DNA from: Liquidambar formosana | Taxonomy: Eukaryota > Streptophyta > Magnoliopsida > Saxifragales > Altingiaceae | Assembly (NCBI GenBank): GCA_039720395.1 | Contig: JBBPBK010000058.1 | Span: 1 to 64,000, forward strand | Reading direction: 5' to 3' | Length of the DNA: 64,000 nucleotides | Part shown: positions 24,391-35,854 of the stretch, piece after piece | How the letters are laid out: each line of letters begins with the position of its first letter | How positions within the stretch are numbered: position 1 is the stretch's first letter | Notes under the pieces: model-generated | Told to the model about the DNA's origin: nothing | Seen by the model: only the letters and a program-made list of their open reading frames with translations | Database searches by the model: none | Position numbers and translations under genes: made by a program

Positions 24391-27340
24391 GTGGACACTG
24401 GGAATCGTCCTTGGATTTTTTAAAATATAGAGCTCCTACGAGTGTCTTGGAAGTTTTGTGTGCTTCTCAAGGACCTATGGCGTCTCTAATTTAGTCTAGA
24501 GAGCGTCATGGTCTCTAGAGTGTACAGAATGCCAACGGGGGTGTAAGAGGTGTTGTGCGGTCCCACGAGTCTATGGCGACTCTAATTTAGGCCTGAGAGT
24601 GTCAGTGACTTTGGGAATCCTCTTTGGATTTTCGGTGTGTGAAGAGCTCCTACGGTTGTCGTGGAAGCATTATGACGCTCCCACGAGTTTATGGCGACTT
24701 CTAATTGAGTTGTGGACTCTGGGAATCGTCCTTGGATTTTTTAGCGTGTATAGAGCTACTACGAGTGTCTAGGAAGTTTTGTGAGCCTCTCAAGGGCCTA
24801 TGGCGGCTCTAATTTAGTCTAGAGAGTTTCATGGATTCTAGGATACTTCCTACGATTTTTAGAGTGTATAGAATGCCTACGGGTGTCTAAGAGGAGTTGT
24901 GGGCTTCACACGAGTCCACGGCGACTCTAGCTGGGCCATGGACAGAAGGGTACTTCCTCCTTGGGGCTTTTTGGGTGTACAGTGCTCCTACGGTTGTTCA
25001 GGAAGAGTTGTGAGGCTGCAACGAGTCTACGGCGACTCTTATTGAGTCTAGAAAATGTCGTGGACTCAAGGACATCTCGTATTTTTTTTTTTTGGAGCGT
25101 ATAGAACTCCTACGGGAGTCTAAGTAGGGTTGTAAGGCTCCCATGAGCCTATGACGATTCTAATTGAGTTGTGGATTCTAGAATGCCTTCAAGGATTTTT
25201 TTTTTTTTTTTTGGAGCCTATAGAGCTCCTATTGGTGCCTAGCTAGTCTTGTGAGCGTCCCTCGAGTCTTAGGCAACTCTAATTTGGTCCAGAGAGTGTC
25301 TTTGACTCGTGAAATCCTTCTAGGATTTTTCGGAGTGTGTAGAACTCCTACGGCTGTCTTGGAAGCGGTGTCAGCCTCACAATAGTCTAAGGCAACTCCA
25401 ATTTCGTTTAGAGAATGCCATGGAATCTGGGTTACCTACTATAGTTTTCTGGAGTGTACAGAGCTCCTACTGCTGTGAGGCTCCCACGAGTTTATGGCAA
25501 CTCTTATTGAGTTTTGGACTCTGAGAATTGTCCTTTGATTTTTTAGGGTGTATAGATCTCCTACGAGTATCAAGGAAGTTTTGTGAGCCTCTCAAGGGCC
25601 TATGGCGACTCTAATTTAGTCTAGGGAGCGTTATGGACCCTAGGATACCTCCTAAGATTTTTAGTGTGTACAGAACGCCTACGAGTGTCTAAGAGGTGTT
25701 ATAGGGCTCACACGAGTGTACGGCGACTCTAGTTGGGCCGTGGACTGAAGGATACTTGTTCATCAGGATTTTTTGAATGTATAGGGCTTCTACGGTTGTT
25801 TAAGAAGCATTGTGAGGCAGCAACGAGTCTAGAGCGACTCAAGGACATCTCTTTTTTTTTTTTTTTTTTTGGAGTGTAAAGAGATCCTACGGGTGTCTAA
25901 GTGGCGTTATGAGGCCCCCATGAGCCTATGGCAACTCTAATTGAGTTGTGGATGCTAGAATGAGTTCAAGGATTTTTTTTTGGAGCCTACAAAGGTCCTA
26001 TGGGTGTGTAGCTAGTCTTGTGAGCGTCCCACGAGTCTAAGGCGACTTTAATTTAGTCTAGAGAGTGTCGTTGACTCTAGGAATCCTCCTACAACTTTTT
26101 GGAGTGCGTAGAGCTCTTACAGCTATCTTGGAACCGGTGTCAGCCTCACAATAGTCTATGGCGACTCTAATTGAGTTGCGGACACTGGGAATTGTCCTTG
26201 GATTTTTTCAAATATAGAGCTCCTACGAGTGTCTAGTAAGTTTTGTGAGATTCCCAAGGGCCTATGGCGACTCTAATATAGTCTAGAGAGCGTCATGGGC
26301 TCTAGGATACCTCCTACGATTTCTAGAGTGTATAGAATGCCTACGGGGGTCTAGGAGGTGTTGAGGGGTCCCACGAGTCTATGGTGACTCTAATTTAGGC
26401 CAGAGAGTGTCACTAACTCTGGGAATCCTCCTTGGGTTTTTCGGTGTTTGAAGAGCTCCAACGGCTGTCTTGGAAGCATTGTGAGGCTCCCACGAGTTTA
26501 TGGCGACTTCTAATTGGGTTGTGGACTCTGGAAATCATCCTTGGATTTTTTTTAGTGTGTATAGAGCTCCTACGCGTGTCTAGGAAGTTTTGTGAGCCTC
26601 CCAAGGGCCTATGGCGACTCTAATTTAGTCTAGAGAGTTTCATGGACCCTAGGATACCTCCTACGATTTTTAGAGTGCATAGAACGCCTACGGGGGTCTA
26701 AGAGGGGTTGTGGGGTTCACGCAAGTCCACGGCGACTCTAGCTGGGCCATGGACAGAAGGGTACTTCCCCCTCGAGGCTTTTTGGATGTATAGGGCTCCT
26801 ACGGTTATTTAGGAAGAGTTGTGAGGCTGCAACGAGTCTACCGCGACTCTTATTGAGTGTAGAAAGTGTCGTGGACTTAAGGACATCTCGTATTTTTTTT
26901 TGGAGTGTATAGAACTCCTACGGGTGTCTAAGTAGGGTTGTGAGGCTCCCATGAGCCTATGGCGATTCTAATTGAGTTGTGGATTCTAGAATGCCTTCAA
27001 GGATTTTTTTTTTTTTTTTTTTTTTTGGTGCCTATAGAGCTCCTATCAGTGCCTAGCTTGTCTTGTGAGCGTCCCTCGAGTCTTAGGCAACTCTACTTTC
27101 ATCCAGAGAGTGTCTTTGACTTTGGGAATCCTTCTAGGATTTTTCAGAGTGTGTAGAGCTCCTACGGCAGTTTTGGAAGTGGTGTCAGCCTCACAATAGT
27201 CTAAGGCAACTCCAATTTAGTTTAGAGAATGCTATGGAATCTGGGGTACTTGCTATGGTTTTCTGGAGTGTACAGAGCTCCTACGGGTGTGTAAGAAACG
27301 TTGTGAGGCTCCCACCAGTTTATGGCCACTCTAATTGAGT
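24391..27340. repeat. Tandem segmental duplication, copy 1 (about 2.95 kb of satellite)
   Basis: This segment and 27341-30570 share private variants. GAGCTCCTACTGCTGTGAGG, a monomer D missing about 14 bp, occurs in both (about 25460 and 28440). A shortened G reading GAGCGACTCAAGGACATC occurs in both (about 25830 and 28810). The offset is 2951 bp at the start and about 2976 bp later, because copy 1 lacks about 25 bp near 24512. Copy 1 keeps the empty site CCTCCTTGGGTTTTTCGG at 26427. Confidence 0.88.
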
Positions 27341-29410
27341 TGTGGACACTGGGAATCGTCCTTGGATTTTTTAAAATATAGAGCTCCTACGAGTGTCTTG
27401 GAAGTTTTGTGTGCTTCTCAAGGACCTATGGCGTCTCTAATTTAGTCTAGAGAGCGTCATGGTCTCGAGGATACCTCCTACGATTTCTAGAGTGTACAGA
27501 ATGCCAACGGGGGTGTAAGAGGTGTTGTGGGGTCCCACGAGTCTATGGCGACTCTAATTTAGGCCTGAGAGTGTCAGTGACTTTGGGAATCCTCTTTGGA
27601 TTTTTCGGTGTGTGAAGAGCTCCTACGGTTGTCGTGGAAGCATTATGACGCTCCCACGAGTTTATGGCGACTTCTAATTGAGTTGTGGACTCTGGGAATC
27701 GTCCTTGGATTTTTTAGCGTGTATAGAGCTACTACGAGTGTCTAGGAAGTTTTGTGAGCCTCTCAAGGGCCTATGGCGGCTCTAATTTAGTCTAGAGAGT
27801 TTCATGGATTCTAGGATACTTCCTACGATTTTTAGAGTGTATAGAATGCCTACGGGTGTCTAAGAGGAGTTGTGGGCTTCACACGAGTCCACGGCGACTC
27901 TAGCTAGGCCATGGACAGAAGGGTACTTCCTCCTTGGGGCTTTTTGGGTGTACTGTGCTCCTACGGTTGTTCAGGAAGAGTTGTGAGGCTACAACGAGTC
28001 TACGGCGACTCTTATTGAGTCTAGAAAGTGTCGTGGACTCAAGGACATCTCGTATTTTTTTTTTTTGGAGCGTATAGAACTCCTACGGGAGTCTAAGTAG
28101 GGTTGTAAGGCTCCCATGAGCCTATGACGATTCTAATTGAGTTGTGGATTCTAGAATGCCTTCAAGGAATTTTTTTTTTTTTTTTTTTGGGAGCCTATAG
28201 AGCTCCTATTGGTGCCTAGCTAGTCTTGCGAGCGTCCCTCGAGTCTTAGGCAACTCTAATTTGGTCCAGAGAGTGTCTTTGACTCTGGAAATCCTTCTAG
28301 GATTTTTCGGAGTGTGTAGAACTCCTACGGCTGTCTTGGAAGCGGTGTCAGCCTCACAATAGTCTAAGGCAACTCCAATTTCGTTTAGAGAATGCCATGG
28401 AATCTGGGTTACCTACTATAGTTTTCTGGAGTGTACAGAGCTCCTACTGCTGTGAGGCTCCCACGAGTTTATGGCAACTCTAATTGAGTTTTGGACTCTG
28501 AGAATTGTCCTTTGATTTTTTAGGGTGTATAGATCTCCTACGAGTATCAAGGAAGTTTTGTGAGCCTCTCAAGGGCCTATGGCGACTCTAATTTAGTCTA
28601 GGGAGCGTTATGGACCCTAGGATACCTCCTAAGATTTTTAGTGTGTACAGAACGCCTACGAGTGTCTAAGAGGTGTTATGGGGCTCACACGAGTGTACGG
28701 CGACTCTAGTTGGGCCGTGGACTGAAGGATACTTGTTCATCAGGATTTTTTGAATGTATAGGGCTTCTACGGTTGTTTAAGAAGCATTGTGAGGCAGCAA
28801 CGAGTCTAGAGCGACTCAAGGACATCTCTTTTTTTTTTTTTTTTTTGGAGTGTAAAGAGATCCTACGGGTGTCTAAGTGGCGTTATGAGGCCCCCATGAG
28901 CCTATGGCAACTCTAATTGAGTTGTGGATGCTAGAATGAGTTCAAGGATTTTTTTTTGGAGCCTACAAAGGTCCTATGGGTGTGTAGCTAGTCTTGTGAG
29001 CATCCCATGAGTCTAAGGCGACTTTAATTTAGTCTAGAGAGTGTCGTTGACTCTAGGAATCCTCCTACAACTTTTTGGAGTGCGTAGAGCTCTTACAGCT
29101 ATCTTGGAACCGGTGTCAGCCTCACAATAGTCTATGGCGACTCTAATTGAGTTGCGGACACTGGGAATTGTCCTTGGATTTTTTCAAATATAGAGCTCCT
29201 ACGAGTGTCTAGTAAGTTTTGTGAGATTCCCAAGGGCCTATGGCGACTCTAATATAGTCTAGAGAGCGTCATGGGCTCTAGGATACCTCCTACGATTTCT
29301 AGAGTGTATAGAATGCCTACGGGGGTCTAGGAGGTGTTGAGGGGTCCCACGAGTCTATGGTGACTCTAATTTAGGCCAGAGAGTGTCATTGACTCTGGGA
29401 ATCCTCCTTG

Positions 29411-29458
<48 letters not shown>

Positions 29459-30570
29459 GTAAGTAAGATAATATATTCAAAGAAAAGAAAAGAAATACAA
29501 GAAGAGGCGCGGGCCGAAAATAAAAATACAAAAACAAAAAATCTCAGAGAATACACAACCGAATAACCCACTTGAAAGAGAGGCTTATTTGGGTGTGTAC
29601 ACTGGCCGAGACTACAAAGAAAGACAAAGCTACACTGCTAGAATCCCAAACGAGATACCTCCTTGGGTTTTTCGGTGTTTGAAGAGCTCCAACGGCTGTC
29701 TTGGAAGCATTGTGAGGCTCCCACGAGTTTATGGCGACTTCTAATTGGGTTGTGGACTCTGGAAATCATCCTTGGATTTTTTTTAGTGTGTATAGAGCTC
29801 CTACGCGTGTCTAGGAAGTTTTGTGAGCCTCCCAAGGGCCTATGGCGACTCTAATTTAGTCTAGAGAGTTTCATGGACCCTAGGATACCTCCTACGATTT
29901 TTAGAGTGTATAGAACGCCTACGGGGGTCTAAGAGGGGTTGTGGGGTTCACGCAAGTCCACGGCGACTCTAGCTGGGCCATGGACAGAAGGGTACTTCCC
30001 CCTCGAGGCTTTTTGGATGTATAGGGCTCCTACGGTTGTTTAGGAAGAGTTGTGAGGCTGCAACGAGTCTACTGCGACTCTTATTGAGTGTAGAAAGTGT
30101 CGTGGACTTAAGGACATCTCGTATTTTTTTTTTGGAGTGTATAGAACTCCTACGGGTGTCTAAGTAGGGTTGTGAGGCTCCCATGAGCCTATGGCGATTC
30201 TAATTGAGTTGTGGATTCTAGAATGCCTTCAAGGATTTTTTTTTTTTTTTTTTTTTTTGGTGCCTATAGAGCTCCTATCGGTGCCTAGCTTGTCTTGTGA
30301 GCGTCCCTCGAGTCTTAGGCAACTCTACTTTCATCCAGAGAGTGTCTTTGACTTTGGGAATCCTTCTAGGATTTTTCAGAGTGTGTAGAGCTCCTACGGC
30401 AGTTTTGGAAGTGGTGTCAGCCTCACAATAGTCTAAGGCAACTCCAATTTAGTTTAGAGAATGCTATGGAATCTGGGGTACTTGTTATGGTTTTCTGGAG
30501 TGTACAGAGCTCCTACGGGTGTGTAAGAAGCGTTGTGAGGCTCCCACCAGTTTATGGCCACTCTAATTGA
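27341..30570. repeat. Tandem segmental duplication, copy 2 (carries a retroelement insert)
   Basis: This is the second copy of the 2.95-kb satellite segment, lengthened by the insertion at 29418-29657. It diverges from copy 1 at about 30570, where GAGTTTTGGACTCTGGG replaces the join seen at 27331-27345. Confidence 0.87.
29418..29657 (-). mobile_element. 5'-truncated non-LTR retroelement fragment (240 bp)
   Basis: A T-run of about 45 bp (29413-29457) opens an insert absent from the paralogous site at 26427-26441. CCTCCTTGGGTTTTT at 29403-29417 and 29658-29672 is the target-site duplication (15 bp, exact edge hidden in Ts). Read on the minus strand it ends TGAATATATTATCTTACTTACC then poly(A), as a reverse-transcribed LINE or SINE 3' end would. 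It has no coding capacity. It is not simply a piece of the two LINEs in this window, because only the terminal motif is shared. Confidence 0.9.
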
Positions 30571-33500
30571 GTTTTGGACTCTGGGAATCGTCCTTGGATT
30601 TTTTAGAGTGTATAGATCTCCTACGAGTATCAAGGAAGTTTTGTGAGCCTCTCAAGGGCCTATGGCGACTCTAATTTAGTCTAGAGAGTTTCATGGACTC
30701 TAGGATACCTCCTACGATTTTTAGAGTGTATAGAATGCCTACGGGTGTTTAAGAAGAGTTGTGGGGTTCACACGGGTCCACGGCGACTCTAGCTGGGCGA
30801 TGGACAAAAGGGTACTTCCTCCTCGGGGCTTTTTGGATGTATAGGGCTCTTACGGTTGTTTAAGAAGAGTTGTGAGGCTGCAACGAGTCTACAGCGACTC
30901 TTATTGAGTCTAGAAAGTGTCGTGGACTCAAGGACATCTCGTATTTTTTTTTTTGGAGTGTATAGAACTCCTACGGGTGTCTAAGTAGGGTTGTGAGGCT
31001 CCCATGAGCCTATAGCGATTCTAATTGGGTTGTGGATTGTAGAATGCCTTCAGGGTTTTTTTTTTTTTTTTTTTGGAGCCTATACAGCTCCTATTGGTGC
31101 CTAGCTAGTCTTGTGACCGTCCCTCGAGTCTTAGGCGACTCCAATTTGGTCCAGAGAGTGTTTTTGACTCTGGGAATCCTTCTAGGATTTCTCGGAGTGT
31201 GTAGAGCTCCTACGGCTGTCTTGGAAGCAGTGTCAGCCTCACAATAGTCTAAGGCAACTCCAATTTAGTTTAGAGAATGCCATGGAATCTGGGGTACCTG
31301 CTATGGTTTTCTAGAGTGTACAGAGCTCCTACGGGTGTGTTAGAAGCGCTGTGAGGCTCCCACGAGTTTATGGCAACTCTAATTGAGTTTTAGATTCTGA
31401 GAATCGTCCTTGGATTTTTTAGAGTGTATAGATCTCCTACGAGTATCAAGGAAGTTTTGTGAGCCTCTCAAGGGCCTATGGCAACTCTAATTTAGTCTAG
31501 AGAGCGTTATAGACCCTAGGATACCTCCTACGATTTTTAGTGCGTACAGAACACCTACGGGTGGATAAGAGGTGTTGTGGGGCTCACACAAGTCTACGGC
31601 GACTCTAGTCGGGCCGTGAACTGAAGGATACTTATTCATCGGGATTTTTTCAATGTATAGGGGTTCTACGATTGTTTAAGAAGCATTGTGAGGCAGCAAC
31701 GAGTCTAGTGCGACTTTGACTGAGTCTAGAAGGTGTCGGGGACTCAAGGACATCTCTGTTTTTTTTTTTTTTTTTTTGGAGTGTAAAGAGCTCCTACGGG
31801 TGTCTAAGTAGCGTTGTGAGGCCCCCATGAGCCTATGGCGACTCTAATTGAGTTGTGGATGCTAGAATGCGTTGAAGGATTTTAGTTGGAGCCTACAAAG
31901 GTCCTATGGGTGTGTAGCTAGTCTTGTGAGCGTCCCACGAGTCTAAGCCGACTTTAATTTAGTCTAGAGAGTGTCGTTGACTTTGGGAATCCTCCTAAGA
32001 CTTTTTGGAGTGCGTAGAGCTCCTACCGCTGTCTTGGAAGCAGTGTCAACCTCACAATAGTCTACGGCGACTCTAATTAAGTTGTGGACACTGGGAATCG
32101 TCCTTGGATTTTTTAAAATATAGAAATCCTACGAGTGTCTAGGATATTTTATGAGCTTCTCAAGGGCCTATGGAGACTCTAATTTAGTCCAGAGCATCAT
32201 GGGCTCTATGATACCTCCTACGATTTCTAGAGTGGATAGAATGCCTACGGGGGTCTAAGAGGTGTTATGGGGTCCCACGAGTCTATGGCGACAACAATTT
32301 AGGCCAGAGAGTGTCATTGACTCTAGGAATCCTCCTGGGATTTTTCGGTGTGTGAAGAGCTCCTACGGCTATCTTAGAAGCATTGTCAGGTTCCCACGAG
32401 TTTATGGCAACTTCTAATTGAGTTGTGGTCTCTGGGAATCGTTCTTGGATTTTTCAGCGTGTATAGAGCTCCTACGAGTGTCTAGGAAGTTTTGTGAGCC
32501 TCTCAGGGGCCTATGGCGACTTTATTTTAGTCTAGAGAGTTTCATGGACTCTAGGATACCTCCTACGATTTTTAGAGTGTATAGAACGCCTACGGGTGTC
32601 TATGGACTGAAGGATACTTATTCATCAGGATTTTTCGAATGTATAGGGCTTCTATGGTTGTTTAAGAAGCGTTGTGAGGCAGCAACGTGTCTAGAGCGAC
32701 TTTTACGGGGTCTAGAAGGTGTCGGGGACTCAAGGACATCTCTTTTTTTTTTTGGAGTGTAAAGAGCTCCTACGAGTGTCTAAGTGGCATTGTGAGGCCC
32801 CCATGAGCCTATGGCGGCTCTAATTGAGTTGCGGATGCTAGAATGCGTTTAAGGATTTTTTTTTGGAGCCTACAAAGGTCCTATGGGTGTGTAGATAGTC
32901 TTGTGAGCGTCCCACGAGTCTAAGGCGACGTTAATTTAGTGTAGAGAGTGTCATTGACTCTAGGATTCCTCCTAGGACTTTTTGGAGTACGTAGAGCTCC
33001 TACAGCTGTCTTGGAAGCAGTGTCAGCCTCACAATAGTCTATGGCGACCCTAATTGAGTTGTGGACATTGGGAATCGTCCTTGGATTTTTTAAAATATAG
33101 AGCTCCTACGAGTGTCTAGGAAGTTTTGTGAGCTTCTCAAGGGCCTATGGCGACTCTAATTTAGTCTAGAGAGCGTCATGGGCTCTAGGATACCTCCTAC
33201 AATTTCTAGAGTGTATAGAATGCCTACGGGGTTCTAAGAGGTGTTGTGGGGTCCCACGAGTCTATGGCGACTCTAATTTAGGCCAAAGAGTGTCATTGAC
33301 TCTGGGATTCCTCCTAGGATTTTTCGGTGTGTGAAGAGCTCCTACGGCTGTCTTGGAAGCATTGTGAGGCTCCCACGAGTTTATGGCGACTTCTAATTGT
33401 GTTGTGGACTTTGGGAATCGTCCTTGGATTTTTTAGCGTGTAGAACTCCTACGAGTGTCTAGGAAGTTTTGTGAGCCTCTCAAGGGCCTATAGTGACTCT

Positions 33501-33819
33501 AATTTAGTCTAGAGAGTTTCATGGACTCTAGGATACCTCCTACGATTTTTAGAGTGTATAGAACGCCTACGGGTGTCTAGGAGGAGTTGTGGGGTTCACA
33601 CGAGTCCACAGCGACTCTAGCTGGGCCACAGACAGAAGGGTACTTCATCCTCAGGGCTTTTTGGATGTATAGGGCTCCTACGATTGTTTAGGAAGAGTTG
33701 TGAGGCTGCAACGAGTCTACAGCGACTCTTATTGAGTATAGAAAGTGTCGTGGACTCAAGGACATCTCGAATTTTTTTTTTGGAGTGTATAGAACTCCTA
33801 CGGGTGTCTAAGTAGGGTT

Positions 33820-33824
33820 GTGAG
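33820..33824. repeat. 5-bp target-site duplication of the LTR array, left (GTGAG)
   Basis: GTGAG before the first LTR matches GTGAG at 50364-50368 after the fourth LTR. Joining the flanks gives an intact A-type monomer (GGGTTGTGAGGCTCCC). No further duplication occurs inside the array, so it behaves as one insertion. Confidence 0.93.
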
Positions 33825-34470
33825 TGTAATACCCGTAATTTTTAAATAGGGTATTAAGGGTTTAATCTATGGTTAGCGTAGTTAATCCCTTGATTTGTCA
33901 GATGATTACATGCATGGGTAATGCATGTGCATGATATTTCGATGTTGGATGTGTTTGGATGCTTGTTTTGGTGCATTGAGTATATTTCGGGTGCGTTTAG
34001 CCTTATTTGCAACTTAAGGGTTTAAGCTGCTGAAATTTGGCTAAGTGTTGGAGAAAAGTGGATTTTCGTAAATCTTCGTTTTAAAGGATAATTTTTGGCG
34101 GTAATGGGAGTTTATAATATTATAAGACATTGGTGATTTTATGGGATTTTATTAGCATGTTTGGATTGGGTTCCACGCATGTTTGTTTTAGGAAAATCTG
34201 TCGGGCGACGGATTTTGTACTAAAACTTGAAATCTAGATTTTGATATATTGGGTATTTGATTTTTTTGATATTTTATTTGGATTCAAATAGGGGGTTATT
34301 TGCTTATTTTCATTAAATAACTTAAAGTAAAAGGAAGAAGAAAGAAGAAAGAATGGAGAAAGAAAGAATGGAGAAGATTACTTAAATGTTTTTAATGAAA
34401 ATAAGGCAGTAGTGTGTACTGTGTGGGTTTATACACAATTGCCTGAGTTACTGGGCATTTTCAGCTAGTG

Positions 34471-34575
34471 ACGATCGATCCTGGCTTTGGGACGATCGAT
34501 CGTCAGTGTCCCGGAAATGAATTTTCACTTCTGTTTTTCACGATCGATCGTGCCCTCAGACCACGATCGATCGTG
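34471..34575 (+). promoter_or_regulatory. Cluster of four ACGATCGATC motifs in LTR U3
   Basis: Three perfect 14-bp palindromes lie at 34491-34504 (GACGATCGATCGTC), 34539-34552 and 34562-34575 (both CACGATCGATCGTG). A half-degenerate copy lies at 34471-34480. The cluster ends about 55 bp upstream of the TATA box, where an enhancer would sit. The same cluster is in the other LTRs at 39071-39175, 43671-43775 and 48271-48375. Binding by a dimeric DNA-binding protein is inference. Confidence 0.7.
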
Positions 34576-34630
34576 CATCGCGGTTTTTGCAAATTTTTTT
34601 GTGTAAATGACGCAAATGCCCCTCACCCCT

Positions 34631-34638
34631 TATAAAAA
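34631..34638 (+). promoter_or_regulatory. TATA box in LTR 1
   Basis: TATAAAAA follows CCCCT, downstream of the palindrome cluster and about 50 bp before a GA-rich stretch (34682-34722). Equivalent boxes are at 39231, 43831 and 48431. Transcription probably starts near 34660-34670, which would define the start of R. Confidence 0.65.
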
Positions 34639-35774
34639 CCCATCCCACACGATTTTAGACCAAAATCTGGTCATTTTGGGCATGGAGAGAGAGAGAGAGA
34701 GGGAGAGAAGGAGAAGAGAGGGCGGAGGCTCGACGGCATCTCGCCGGAGCACGGCGACCTTGATCCGACACCGGCAAGCTCGGATCTAGCGTATTTTAGC
34801 CCGATCTACGCGTGTATGGTGGTGGATTTGGGTTTTTCTCTCTCTTTGAGGCTTGGAAATGCATTATTATGGTTGGATTCATATTCTCCAACCTCTTAGT
34901 GGAGCTTGGAGCTTGTTCACGGTGTTGTGAGCTTGGATTTCGTGGGAGTTGGCATGGGTTGTCATCCTCACCAACTCTTTCGCATTTGTAGAGGTATTTC
35001 TCACATTTTGGAGTTAGGTTTTGTAATTTATTTTGGGTTATTGTCTCATTCTTACATTTTTGGGTTATTCATGCATATTGGGGAGCTTTGGTGGTGATTT
35101 GGAGTTGGGACCTCCGTCACCAACATCATCCATGGCATTTGGGAGCTAGGGCTTGGATTGGGAGCGTGCATTTGCATCCTAGGGCTTGGAGTTCATACCC
35201 ACGGTATCAAAGGTTGCATTTTTCCATGCATTTGGTTGAGGTAGGTGCAATTTACATAGGTTTAAACTATTGACATGATAATATGGTATATATTATCATA
35301 GTAATTGGTATTTATGGGTTTTGAATATGTATATAAATGATTTATGGAATAAATCTTGAAAGAGAACTTTGGGTATTCGACAACATAAATTGGAATTATG
35401 TTTATTAACAATTTTGGTTAATTGTATACATTCTATGGAATATAGATGTAGTGATTTTACGGTTACTTTCCCTGTTTATTCGAGGTTTGCGATTATGATT
35501 TTCAAGGTTATAATCATAATGAGAATTCATATGGTTATTATGATTTTGGGTATAATTATGAAGTTATTGGATTATGGCTTATATAGCATACTTTGAAGAT
35601 GATTTTGGTTATAAAATCATTTTATGGTTTATCGCATTGCATGTTGGCACAATCATGCATTAAATGGATTTAATGAATACTGGGTAAAAGTATTGCATTA
35701 AAAGGGGTCATTGGAATTGGACTACTTGCAGTCAATGAGACTTTGCGGTGTTTTCCATTCCTTTGGTCCTGGGG

Positions 35775-35854
35775 TACTTTCCGGTTCCAGGTAGGAACCC
35801 TTGTGTTCCCGAATCAGAGGCTACTTTCCGGTTCCAGGTAGGAACCCTTGTGTT
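35775..35854 (+). repeat. Duplicated 33-bp segment with small hairpins in the LTR
   Basis: A 33-bp segment beginning TACTTTCCGGTTCCAGG occurs at 35775-35807 and again at 35822-35854. Each copy contains GGTTCC-AGGTA-GGAACC, a six-base-pair stem with a five-base loop. It is conserved in all four LTRs. Confidence 0.85.

Larger units (their letters stand above)
19684..33824. repeat. Satellite block II (diverged 7-mer / 9-10-mer alternation)
   Basis: The same A-G monomers continue in register after the solo LTR. CTAGTTGGGCC or CTAGCTGGGCC landmarks lie at about 20091, 21248, 22054, 23086, 23904, 24927, 25729 and 26738. The intervals are about 1157, 806, 1032, 818, 1023, 802 and 1009 bp. Short intervals are seven-monomer units. 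Long ones are nine- or ten-monomer units with F/B and C/D chimeras; in the nine-mers C joins directly to D or E (for example 22500-22540). Private deletions occur, such as a truncated F near 32590-32604. No gene is visible; the recurrent short ORFs are satellite frames. Confidence 0.93.

Noticed and set aside
29355..29571. Lysine-rich ORFs across the 45-bp T-run
   Set aside because: Poly(T) read on the minus strand gives poly-lysine; the run is the tail of a retroelement insert.
1..33824. Regular short repeats considered as a CRISPR array
   Set aside because: Monomers are contiguous without unique spacers, are about 116 bp, and sit in a plant context.
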